A stretch of 13,478 nucleotides of DNA from Clostridia bacterium (GTDB taxonomy: Bacteria > Bacillota > Clostridia > Christensenellales > Aristaeellaceae): assembly GCA_016296675.1 (NCBI GenBank), contig JAEDIV010000068.1, positions 1 to 13,478 on the forward strand, in the 5' to 3' direction. The notes below the pieces were generated by a model. That model saw only the letters and a list, made by a program, of their open reading frames with translations. It had not been told where the DNA came from and ran no database searches. Positions within the stretch are counted from its first letter, which is position 1. The number at the start of each line of letters is the position of its first letter. The position numbers and the translations under genes are program-made. Shown here one piece after another: positions 7,410 through 13,362 of the stretch.

Positions 7410-7430
7410 GCCGCCTCAAAAGAAGGCGGC
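7410..7430. other. GC-rich hairpin downstream of the phosphatase gene
   Basis: GCCGCCT (7410-7416) and AGGCGGC (7424-7430) form a perfect 7-bp stem with a 7-nt loop. There is no T tract on either side, so it is not a classic intrinsic terminator. It lies 40 nt past the stop of the minus-strand phosphatase gene and could protect the 3' end of that mRNA or assist the terminator beyond it. This role is inference. Confidence 0.55.
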
Positions 7431-7469
7431 ATAAATGCGTTAGAGACATATTGAAAAGGAATCATCGAT

Positions 7470-8186
7470 TCAGTATTTGATTCTGTTCTGATATCCGGTC
7501 ATGATTCCTTCGCGGTAAAGATGAGAATCATTTCCGCTTGTGAGTACTTTTGGAATCACGAAACCGAATTCTTCCCTGAATTCAATGACAGTAAGGGAGG
7601 AGTGGGTTAAACCGAAATGCACGCTGAACATGGGGTAGGGAATGTCGAGTAAGCAGCTTAGGAATGCGGATGCAAATCCTTCGTGTGCAAAGAAAGCAAC
7701 CCGATCTTCGTTGGGGTTTACTGCTTCGTATAAATTCTTTTCTCTAACATGTTTGTAGCCAAGCGACAGAAGAAGATTATCAGTTTCATTTTGAATGCGT
7801 TCAATGCCTTTTTCAAAATGATATTTTTCAATTTCCGGATGGGTATACCATTTATCACCAAGGTCGCGCATCTCTTTGCTGACAAACAGCTGCGCAGTAG
7901 GAGGATAGCGGAAAGCCCAGGTTTGATTGCCGTCAGGCATGGTTACGCAGAGCTGTTTCCATGCGTGATCCTCATGGGCAAAATCCAACTGTGTGATTTC
8001 CCTTTTGCAGATTTCAGAGGTGGGCAGTGCGGTCTGATAGGCGCGCTTTGAGGTCGAAGAAAAAACCTTGTCAACGCCAAATAAACTCAGACGCTTTCCG
8101 ATCGCTTCGGCTTGTCTGTGTCCAAGGGGCGTGAGCTGGTCGGGATTATATATTGGATCACCGTGACGCACGAAATAAAGAAGCAT
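7470..8186 (-). CDS. Histidine phosphatase superfamily protein
   Basis: This is a cytoplasmic 238-aa protein of the phosphoglycerate-mutase-like (branch 1) histidine phosphatase superfamily. The N-terminal catalytic motif is R7-H8-G9 (FVRHGDP), with H8 as the expected phospho-acceptor. R48 in SSTSKRAYQTA, E72 in AHED and H168 in FFAHEGF complete the usual phosphate pocket. The central insert (about 75-150) is longer than in plain phosphatases and probably sets substrate choice, which I cannot name. AAGGAG sits a few bases upstream of the ATG at 8184-8186, and a strong promoter lies beyond it. It is a single-gene unit, convergent with the ribosomal operon and divergent from the sugar transferase gene. 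Phosphoglycerate mutase itself is unlikely, because the usual mutase signatures are absent. Confidence 0.88.
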   Translation of the reverse strand: MLLYFVRHGDPIYNPDQLTPLGHRQAEAIGKRLSLFGVDKVFSSTSKRAYQTALPTSEICKREITQLDFAHEDHAWKQLCVTMPDGNQTWAFRYPPTAQLFVSKEMRDLGDKWYTHPEIEKYHFEKGIERIQNETDNLLLSLGYKHVREKNLYEAVNPNEDRVAFFAHEGFASAFLSCLLDIPYPMFSVHFGLTHSSLTVIEFREEFGFVIPKVLTSGNDSHLYREGIMTGYQNRIKY

Positions 8187-8219
8187 AGATATATCTCCTT
8201 CCCAAAGTAACCTGCTTTT

Positions 8220-8247
8220 ATTATATCGTCAGCAGTTGGGTTGTCAA
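8220..8247 (-). promoter_or_regulatory. Sigma-A promoter of the phosphatase gene
   Basis: Read on the minus strand, TTGACA (8242-8247) and TATAAT (8220-8225) are both perfect consensus and are separated by 16 nt. The -10 lies about 33 nt upstream of the ATG of the histidine phosphatase gene. Confidence 0.87.
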
Positions 8248-8312
8248 GAGATGGATAAAAGGTCAATTGCACCAGCGACACAGAACATATAAAAAGAGCG
8301 GGGATTTTATCA

Positions 8313-8342
8313 TTGACTGTCATTACGGAAATGGTGTATAAT
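8313..8342 (+). promoter_or_regulatory. Sigma-A promoter of the glycan transferase unit
   Basis: TTGACT (8313-8318) and TATAAT (8337-8342) are separated by 18 nt. This predicts a start near 8349 and a leader of about 60 nt before the ATG at 8408. Together with the divergent promoter at 8220-8247 it makes a back-to-back promoter region. No obvious shared operator is visible between them. Confidence 0.82.
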
Positions 8343-8393
8343 TTGATGGCATAATTAAAGTGTTGTTATGAATCAACAGTTTGAATAACTACT

Positions 8394-8399
8394 GGGAAG
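8394..8399 (+). promoter_or_regulatory. Ribosome binding site deciding the start at 8408
   Basis: GGGAAG is spaced 8 nt before the ATG at 8408. The alternative in-frame TTG at 8381 has no purine-rich site in front of it, so the shorter start is preferred. Confidence 0.65.
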
Positions 8400-8407
8400 T
8401 GTATTTG

Positions 8408-9778
8408 ATGTACAGAAGAATGTGTAACCGAATGCTGATACGCCTGATGAAGCTGATCAACATTCTTGGAAGCGCATATTTATTTTGGATTGCCTGGCAT
8501 TTCTATTATTCGCCCAGATTCCAGATCGGTTTTGCAGGCTATGGTGAAATCCTTGTTCTGATGCTGTACTGCATTATTCAGCTTCTTTTGAACAGAACCT
8601 ATAATGCATATGATATCGGAACCTCAAAGAGTTGGGCGCTGTTTTATTCCTTGTCTCTTGCTGACGGTGTGGGCCTTGCCATCTACATTCTGATTATGTG
8701 GATCGGCTGGGCGGATATCCCGAACCCCTTCCCTTTAATGGCGGTGTTCGGCGGTCAGATTGTGTGGAATGCGCTTTGGAGTATCGCTGTAAACAAGCTG
8801 TATTTCATGCTTCATAAGGCGAAGAAAACGGCGATTGTCTATAAAGATGATTCGGATCTTGTGAAATTCAATGAAATTGACAGATACAGAACGAAATTCG
8901 AAGTAGTCAAATATATAAAGGCTCCCCGAAATCTGGATGAGCTTAAAAAAGAACTCGACGGAATCAGTGCCGTATTTGTGATCGGAATCGATGCAACGCT
9001 TAGAAACAGACTGACGGAATTCCTGATTGAAAGCAGGATTACGGGGTATTTCGTTCCTCATGTGGGCGATGTAATTCTGGCAGGAGCAAGAAATGTGCAT
9101 CTTTTCAGCATTCCGACCATGCGTGTTTCGCGCGCGGAATTGTCGCCGGAATACACGCTTTTGAAGCGGACGATGGATATTGTTGTTTCGCTTACAGCGC
9201 TGATTGCATTAAGTCCGATTATGCTGATTACTGCCATCGCCATTAAACTGTGCGATGGAGGCCCTGTATTTTACTTGCAGGAGCGCCTCACGCAGGACAG
9301 AAAAGTTTTCCGGATTATCAAATTCAGAAGCATGTATGTCGATGCGGAGAAGGACGGCGTAGCCCGCCTTGCGTCTCAGTCGGACAGCCGTATAACGCCT
9401 GTAGGCCGGATTATCCGGGCATGCAGGATCGATGAACTTCCGCAGCTTATAAATATTCTATCCGGCAGTATGACGATTGTCGGCCCGAGACCGGAGAGAC
9501 CTTCGATTGCCGAAGCGTATGAAAAGGAAATGCCGTCCTTTGCCCTGAGGCTTCAGGTGAAAGCCGGTCTTACCGGTTATGCGCAGGTGTACGGAAGGTA
9601 CAACACGCAGCCGTATGACAAACTGCAGATGGATCTTTTGTATATAAACAATATGTCCATTATAGAAGATATTCATCTGATGTTTGCTACGGTCAAGATT
9701 CTCTTTTTGCGGGAAAGTACCCAAGGCGTGAACGCAGATCAGATTACTGCGATCTATGATGATACCGGGCATAAATAA
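8408..9778 (+). CDS. Polyprenyl glycosylphosphotransferase (WbaP-like)
   Basis: This is an integral membrane enzyme that moves a sugar-1-phosphate from a nucleotide sugar to undecaprenyl phosphate, the first step of exopolysaccharide, capsule or O-glycan synthesis. With the ATG at 8408 it is 456 aa. The N-terminus has about four hydrophobic segments (near 15-31, 45-62, 78-100 and 107-130). A soluble middle part (about 140-235) resembles the Rossmann-like domain of this class but lacks an obvious glycine-rich nucleotide loop. The C-terminal bacterial sugar transferase domain has a hydrophobic re-entrant segment (about 256-282), then KFRSM (305-309), the catalytic D342-E343 in IDELPQLINIL, VGPRPERP (358-365) and GLTGYAQVYGRYNT (387-400). 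The sugar cannot be told from sequence. It heads a two-gene unit with the GT2 gene 33 nt downstream. Confidence 0.9.
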   Translation: MYRRMCNRMLIRLMKLINILGSAYLFWIAWHFYYSPRFQIGFAGYGEILVLMLYCIIQLLLNRTYNAYDIGTSKSWALFYSLSLADGVGLAIYILIMWIGWADIPNPFPLMAVFGGQIVWNALWSIAVNKLYFMLHKAKKTAIVYKDDSDLVKFNEIDRYRTKFEVVKYIKAPRNLDELKKELDGISAVFVIGIDATLRNRLTEFLIESRITGYFVPHVGDVILAGARNVHLFSIPTMRVSRAELSPEYTLLKRTMDIVVSLTALIALSPIMLITAIAIKLCDGGPVFYLQERLTQDRKVFRIIKFRSMYVDAEKDGVARLASQSDSRITPVGRIIRACRIDELPQLINILSGSMTIVGPRPERPSIAEAYEKEMPSFALRLQVKAGLTGYAQVYGRYNTQPYDKLQMDLLYINNMSIIEDIHLMFATVKILFLRESTQGVNADQITAIYDDTGHK

Positions 9779-9797
9779 GCGAAGAAATGTCGCATGA

Positions 9798-9804
9798 AAG
9801 GCGG
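9798..9804 (+). promoter_or_regulatory. Ribosome binding site deciding the start at 9812
   Basis: AAGGCGG, one mismatch from AAGGAGG, sits 7 nt before the ATG at 9812. The upstream in-frame ATG at 9794 overlaps this region and has only a weak GAAG before it. Confidence 0.6.
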
Positions 9805-9811
9805 TGCGGAA

Positions 9812-10630
9812 ATGGCAGAGTATTCTGTTCTTATGTCGGTTTACTACAAGGAAAAGCCGGCGTATTTCCGAAGCGCAATTCAAAGCATGCTGGATCAGAC
9901 TGTCAAAACGAATGATTTCGTTCTTGTGTGCGACGGCCCGCTTACAGACGAACTCGAAGAAGTAATTTCCTGGGCACAGGCGATGATTGGGGATATGCTT
10001 ACCATCGTCCGTATTCCCCAAAACGGCGGCCTTGGAAAAGCGCTGAATAAGGGCCTTACGCGCTGCAGAAACGAGCTTGTTGCGCGTATGGATACGGATG
10101 ATGTATCGCTGCCGAATCGCTGTGAAAGGCAGCTTGAAGCATTTGAAGCGCATTCGGACATTTCCATTGTGAGCGGCATTGTTGAGGAATTCTTTGATGA
10201 TGTCAATACGGTAACCGCAAGGCGTGTTTTGCCGGAAAAGGATGATGAGATCCGAAAGTTTGCCAAAGCGAGAAATCCGTTCAACCACCCGTGTGTCATG
10301 TTCAAAAAAAGCGCAGTCGAAAACGCCGGCGGGTATCAGGATATGTATCTTCTTGAGGATTATTATCTGTGGGTCAGAATGCTTTTAAACGGTGAAAAAG
10401 GAATGAATCTTTCCTGTCCGCTGATTCGCATGCGCGCCGGGCTTGATATGTACAGGCGCAGGGGCGGCATAAAGTATATTGCGTCGCAGAAAAAGCTTTT
10501 CTCTTACATGAGGGAAAAGAAGATGATTTCCAGTTGCGAGTATGTAAAAAATATCGCAATGCGGGCGTGCTCAGGAATTGTGCTCGGTAAAATACGTTAT
10601 CTTCTGTATTTGGTATTGCTTAGAAAATGA
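9812..10630 (+). CDS. Glycosyltransferase family 2 protein
   Basis: This is a 272-aa GT-A-fold glycosyltransferase, presumably adding a sugar to the polyprenyl-linked acceptor made by the preceding gene. It opens with YSVLMSVYYKEKP, the family-2 nucleotide-binding strand. NGGLGKALNKGL (71-82) precedes the metal-binding D94-T-D96-D97 motif (ARMDTDD), and NHPCVMFKKSAV follows. E182-D183 in LLEDYYLWVRM is the expected catalytic-base region. The C-terminus has a short hydrophobic stretch (IRYLLYLVLL), perhaps for membrane association. Overall it resembles the AmsE/WcaA-like group used in exopolysaccharide synthesis; donor and linkage are unknown. No terminator separates it from the sugar transferase gene. 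Its TGA lies directly before the hairpin array. Confidence 0.9.
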   Translation: MAEYSVLMSVYYKEKPAYFRSAIQSMLDQTVKTNDFVLVCDGPLTDELEEVISWAQAMIGDMLTIVRIPQNGGLGKALNKGLTRCRNELVARMDTDDVSLPNRCERQLEAFEAHSDISIVSGIVEEFFDDVNTVTARRVLPEKDDEIRKFAKARNPFNHPCVMFKKSAVENAGGYQDMYLLEDYYLWVRMLLNGEKGMNLSCPLIRMRAGLDMYRRRGGIKYIASQKKLFSYMREKKMISSCEYVKNIAMRACSGIVLGKIRYLLYLVLLRK

Positions 10631-10631
10631 T

Positions 10632-10659
10632 AAAAAAACTGCCGGAGCGCTGTCCGGCA
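10632..10659 (-). terminator. Terminator for the nucleotidyltransferase unit
   Basis: On the minus strand, a 7-bp GC-rich stem (10640-10659) is followed after two bases by seven T residues (10632-10638). It would end transcripts coming from the nucleotidyltransferase gene. The T run ends 1 nt short of the GT2 stop codon on the opposite strand. Confidence 0.75.
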
Positions 10660-10799
10660 ATCGGGAAGGGGAAGCGTTTTCAGTCGCTACGCTTAGTGAA
10701 AACGCGCGATTTTTAAGTACATGCCGCCAAAATCGATTGAAAATGGAGAGGGAGTGCGCTCCCTCTCCAAACCACACCCAGGGGTTTGTTGATGATCTG

Positions 10800-10833
10800 A
10801 ACCTGCCGGAGTGCTGTCCGGCAGGTTTTTTTT
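10800..10833 (+). terminator. Terminator for the sugar transferase/GT2 unit
   Basis: AACCTGCCGGA and TCCGGCAGGTT form an 11-bp perfect stem around the loop GTGCTG. Six further T residues follow the two in the stem, making a run of eight. The T run overlaps the TAA stop codon of the convergent nucleotidyltransferase gene. Confidence 0.9.
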
Positions 10834-11569
10834 ATGTCCAGAGGCTTTGAATTTCATTGTACATTTTGATGGTTCCGATGTCGACGCATTCGCCGTCATA
10901 TATGTATGCGCGGACTTCTTTTCTTTTATAAAGCCATTCGGGAAAATGCCCGGGAGAATCGGGATTATTTCCATCGCTGATGTATTGCTTTATAAGGGGC
11001 AAGGTATCCCTGGTATAAATGTATTCGGCATAGGCGGCGATGTCCGACTTCGGGTTCTGCGGCTTTTCTTCAAGATCGATAACGCGCCCGGATGCATCCA
11101 GCTGAAGGATCGCGTAACGCTTGCGTTCTTCGAAATCGAAAAGCCTGCCCGTCAGCAAAAGATCACAGCCATGCTTTCTGAAGTCTTCAAAATATCCGTC
11201 AAGCGGTTTGGACAGAAGATTGTCTGAAGCGGCTATGAACAGATCATCATCTATTGCGGCTTTTTGAATCACATATAAAATATCACCGATTGCGCCGAGG
11301 CGGTTTTCATTGGAGGTTGTTCCGTCATTCCAGACCGTGATTTTCTGTTTATATCCTTCCAACGCGCTGTCAGCCCAGGCTTTCAGCTGACCATAAAAAC
11401 GTGCGTTTGATACGATGTGGATTTCGTCGATCGCCTTTTCATTCGCAAAAGCGTCCAGCAAATGCTCAAGAATCGGCTTGTTTCCAACGTTCAGGAGAGC
11501 CTTTGGCATATTCTCGGTCAGCGGATAAAGACGTGTTGCATATCCGGCTGCAAGAATGATTGCTTTCAT
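10832..11569 (-). CDS. Sugar-phosphate nucleotidyltransferase family protein
   Basis: This cytoplasmic enzyme of the NTP_transferase family condenses a nucleoside triphosphate with a sugar (or similar) phosphate to make an activated precursor. The N-terminal pyrophosphorylase loop is AAGYATRLYPLT (7-18), where family members often have G-x-G-T-R, followed by MPKALLNVGNKPI. Metal-ligand candidates are D116 (AASDN) and D230 (VDIGT); EEKP at 167-170 is the conserved sugar-site segment. At 245 aa it lacks the hexapeptide C-terminal domain of GlmU-like enzymes. I place the start at ATG 11569, because AAGGAGG (11578-11584) is 8 nt away; a GTG six bases upstream would be too close to it. The substrate is not decidable: glucose-1-phosphate, heptose-phosphate and phosphocholine types all share this outline. 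It probably supplies the neighbouring transferases, which is inference. Confidence 0.86.
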   Translation of the reverse strand: MKAIILAAGYATRLYPLTENMPKALLNVGNKPILEHLLDAFANEKAIDEIHIVSNARFYGQLKAWADSALEGYKQKITVWNDGTTSNENRLGAIGDILYVIQKAAIDDDLFIAASDNLLSKPLDGYFEDFRKHGCDLLLTGRLFDFEERKRYAILQLDASGRVIDLEEKPQNPKSDIAAYAEYIYTRDTLPLIKQYISDGNNPDSPGHFPEWLYKRKEVRAYIYDGECVDIGTIKMYNEIQSLWT

Positions 11570-11577
11570 AAACACTA

Positions 11578-11584
11578 CCTCCTT
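11578..11584 (-). promoter_or_regulatory. Ribosome binding site deciding the start at 11569
   Basis: AAGGAGG on the minus strand is 8 nt before the ATG (11567-11569) and only 2 nt before the alternative GTG at 11573-11575. The ATG is therefore preferred. Confidence 0.75.
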
Positions 11585-11598
11585 ACTGGTTTAATGCT

Positions 11599-11627
11599 AT
11601 TATAACAGAAAGACAAATGTTTGTCTA
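11599..11627 (-). promoter_or_regulatory. Promoter of the nucleotidyltransferase gene
   Basis: On the minus strand, TAGACA (11622-11627) and TATAAT (11599-11604) are separated by 17 nt. It lies between the sulfatase stop and the nucleotidyltransferase start, so the latter can be transcribed independently. A perfect palindrome overlaps the -35 and the spacer. Confidence 0.82.
11611..11626. promoter_or_regulatory. Candidate operator palindrome
   Basis: AGACAAATGTTTGTCT is a perfect 16-bp inverted repeat (7-bp arms, 2-bp centre). It covers five of six -35 bases and most of the spacer of the nucleotidyltransferase promoter. That is where a dimeric repressor would block RNA polymerase. The regulator is not identifiable, and none is encoded in the window. 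Confidence 0.6.
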
Positions 11628-11656
11628 CCGGGTGGAACGGAGCCTTTGACGCAGAA

Positions 11657-13189
11657 TCAGTTGTTCTTTTTCCTGCGCCTGGGCGGGGGAGAGGAATAGC
11701 CTTTAACGCGGGTCGCTTCCTTCATTTCAAGACCGGTCATGTAATCGAGCTGCCTGGGTTCAAATTCTTCGTGTTCTCTCTGGCGCGTCATGCAGGTGTA
11801 ATCCCATGTGGCGTCAAGCGCATCTTCGCGCCATGGCCTGCGCTCCCACCAGTAACCGCGGAAAGGATCGCGCGTTTCATTCATCCAGTCAAGAATCTTG
11901 TCGTGAAGCCCGTCGCGGATTTTTGCGTATGCAGGATCGTTTATGAGGTTGACCATTTCAGCGGGATCTTTCTCAAGATCGTAAAGCTCATCTTCGCACA
12001 GAAGATTGATTGCGAGCTTGTATCTTTTGTCAATTGCGCCGCGCATTGGCTGGAAACCGCCGAATCCGTCATGATCGACCTCATACCGTCCGAATTCGAG
12101 GAACACGGTTTCGCTTTCGAAGTCCGGGCTAAATATGCGCCTCAGGCTCTTTCCTTCCATCCATTTTCCTTCGGGAAGGCCGAAATAATCCAGAAGCGTG
12201 GGCGTTATGTCGATGTGGCTGACAGGATACGGGAAAACATCGCCGGCTTTCGTATAGCCCGGCCATCTCAGGATAAAAGGAATGCGCGTGATTTCGTCGT
12301 ACAGGCACGGCCCTTTGGCGAAAAGCCGGTGGGAAGAGATGGCGTCTCCGTGGTCGGAGGTATAGAGCACAAAGGCATCCTTTGCGCACTCGTCAATTTT
12401 ATTGAGAATCAAGCCGATTTCGCTGTCAATAAAGGCGTTGCAGCCGAAAAAGTGACGCAGTCCGTCTCCGCCTAAGGTTTCAGGCGCAGGTTTGTACAGG
12501 CGATCCTGCGCCCAGGCTTTCTGATGCGAAGGCTTCCCTTCAAGCGTATCGTCTACGTTTTCGCTTCTGGGGAATTCAAAGTCTCTGAAAAGTTCGGAGT
12601 AAGGTTTCGGACAGAGCGCCGGATCGTGCGGCTCGTCATAGGAAACAACGAGGAGGAAATCTTCGCCCTTGAATTTTTCGAGAAAATCAATGGCACGTTT
12701 TGTGACGCGTGCGCCGTAGGTGAATTCGCGCTCGACACCCTCTTCGGTATCAACATTGTCTGCGTTCCGGCTGAACAAACGCTCTTCCTCGGTAAGCTCG
12801 GAAAGGTAGGTTTTCATGTCGTACCAGTAGTTCTCATCCCAGCCTTCAGGGCATCGGCCAAGGCCGAAATAGTCGCCGCCGTCCAGATGCCATTTTCCGA
12901 TAAAGGCACAGTGAATTCCCTGGGGAGACAGACGCTGTGCAACGGTTTTCACATTTTCGTAAAGCGCAACGCTGTTTGTCCAGCTGCCGTTGGAATGGGG
13001 ATAGAGACCTGTAAAAATCGCAGAACGCGCCGGACCGCATACGGGCTGCGTGGTGTAGGCCCTTTCGAAGCGAAGCGCAGTATCGGCAAATGCATCAAGA
13101 CAGGGTGTGCGCATCTGGGGATATTTATAGCATCCGACCATGTCGTATCTTTGGGAATCCGTCATAATGACGATGGCTTGATTGGGCAT
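11657..13189 (-). CDS. Sulfatase (S1 family, cysteine type)
   Basis: This 510-aa alkaline-phosphatase-fold sulfatase would hydrolyse a sulfate ester. The formylglycine signature is C51-G-P-A-R55 (PVCGPARSAIFTG); C51 must be oxidised by a maturase (anSME in anaerobes, from family knowledge), and none is encoded here. Other active-site candidates are D11 (TDSQRYD), K99 and H101 (GKWHL), H188 (DEPHDP), D279-H280 (TSDHGD) and K292 (AKGPCLYDE). The C-terminal sulfatase subdomain includes ELYDLEKDPAEMVNL. There is no signal peptide (start MPNQAIVIMTDSQR), so it should act in the cytoplasm. The tail PPPRRRKKNN is unusually basic. The substrate is unknown; a phosphonate or phosphodiester hydrolase of the same fold is possible but less likely. 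AAGGAGG lies 7 nt upstream of the ATG. Confidence 0.9.
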   Translation of the reverse strand: MPNQAIVIMTDSQRYDMVGCYKYPQMRTPCLDAFADTALRFERAYTTQPVCGPARSAIFTGLYPHSNGSWTNSVALYENVKTVAQRLSPQGIHCAFIGKWHLDGGDYFGLGRCPEGWDENYWYDMKTYLSELTEEERLFSRNADNVDTEEGVEREFTYGARVTKRAIDFLEKFKGEDFLLVVSYDEPHDPALCPKPYSELFRDFEFPRSENVDDTLEGKPSHQKAWAQDRLYKPAPETLGGDGLRHFFGCNAFIDSEIGLILNKIDECAKDAFVLYTSDHGDAISSHRLFAKGPCLYDEITRIPFILRWPGYTKAGDVFPYPVSHIDITPTLLDYFGLPEGKWMEGKSLRRIFSPDFESETVFLEFGRYEVDHDGFGGFQPMRGAIDKRYKLAINLLCEDELYDLEKDPAEMVNLINDPAYAKIRDGLHDKILDWMNETRDPFRGYWWERRPWREDALDATWDYTCMTRQREHEEFEPRQLDYMTGLEMKEATRVKGYSSPPPRRRKKNN

Positions 13190-13223
13190 GGTGCCGCCTC
13201 CTTGTGTTTGAACTGATGTCTCT

Positions 13224-13252
13224 ATTATACTTCCGATTCATCGATTCGACAA
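13224..13252 (-). promoter_or_regulatory. Promoter of the sulfatase gene
   Basis: On the minus strand, TTGTCG (13247-13252, four of six matches) and a perfect TATAAT (13224-13229) are separated by 17 nt. The -10 is about 35 nt upstream of the sulfatase ATG. Confidence 0.7.
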
Positions 13253-13260
13253 GGCTTATC

Positions 13261-13282
13261 ATTGTTTCTATGATGAAACAAT
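13261..13282. other. Inverted repeat upstream of the sulfatase promoter
   Basis: ATTGTTTC and GAAACAAT form a perfect 8-bp inverted repeat with a 6-nt spacer TATGAT. It lies 9 nt upstream of the sulfatase -35 and about 80 nt upstream of the tRNA -35. There is no T tract beyond a short run, so a protein-binding site is more likely than a terminator. This is inference. Confidence 0.45.
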
Positions 13283-13310
13283 ATAACTTTTGAGGGGGAT
13301 GTATAAATCC

Positions 13311-13358
13311 ATAGGATTTGGATCAAAAAGTGCAAATATAAGAAAAAATAGGATTTGG
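13311..13358. repeat. 11-bp direct repeat before the tRNA promoter
   Basis: ATAGGATTTGG occurs at 13311-13321 and again at 13348-13358, 37 nt apart start to start. The second copy ends 4 nt before the -35 of the tRNA promoter. The first copy also forms part of the small inverted repeat AAATCC-ATA-GGATTT (13305-13319). Confidence 0.6.
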
Positions 13359-13362
13359 CCTA

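Larger units (their letters stand above)
10632..10833. repeat. Intergenic hairpin array with inverted end repeats
   Basis: This 202-nt gap between convergent genes is filled by successive stem-loops. H1 is 10640-10659 (7-bp stem). H2 is 10674-10705 (9 bp, GCGTTTTCA/TGAAAACGC). H3 is 10707-10735 (7 bp). H4 is 10745-10768 (10 bp, GGAGAGGGAG/CTCCCTCTCC, loop TGCG). H5 is 10800-10827 (11 bp). A weaker 6-bp stem lies at 10768-10788. The cores of H1 and H5, GCCGGAGCGCTGTCCGGC and GCCGGAGTGCTGTCCGGC, differ by one base. Each end has an A or T run outside its hairpin, so the ends form imperfect inverted repeats. It may be a paired terminator or a MITE/REP-like element; copy number cannot be judged from one window. 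Confidence 0.7.

Noticed and set aside
7341..7454. A 37-codon plus-strand reading frame starting at the ATG just after rpmJ
   Set aside because: Its first third is the terminator hairpin, it has only a weak ribosome binding site, and the product is not recognisable.
8368..8388. A possible six-residue leader peptide (MNQQFE) in the 5' leader of the sugar transferase gene
   Set aside because: It has no convincing ribosome binding site and no attenuator structure after it. A small 5-bp hairpin overlaps the ATG. Probably chance.
10640..10827. CRISPR array
   Set aside because: The repeated units are individual palindromic hairpins in inverted orientation with no regular spacer length; only two copies of one core occur.
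10571..10974. Reading frames of 68-93 codons on both strands across the hairpin array
   Set aside because: They run through the inverted repeats and terminators, overlap well-supported genes in other frames and have no recognisable domains. They are likely to be mis-annotated as hypothetical proteins if the element is repeated in genomes.
11621..13216. Long plus-strand frames (284 and 230 codons) opposite the sulfatase
   Set aside because: They are antisense shadows. The minus-strand sulfatase has complete active-site motifs, a ribosome binding site and a promoter.
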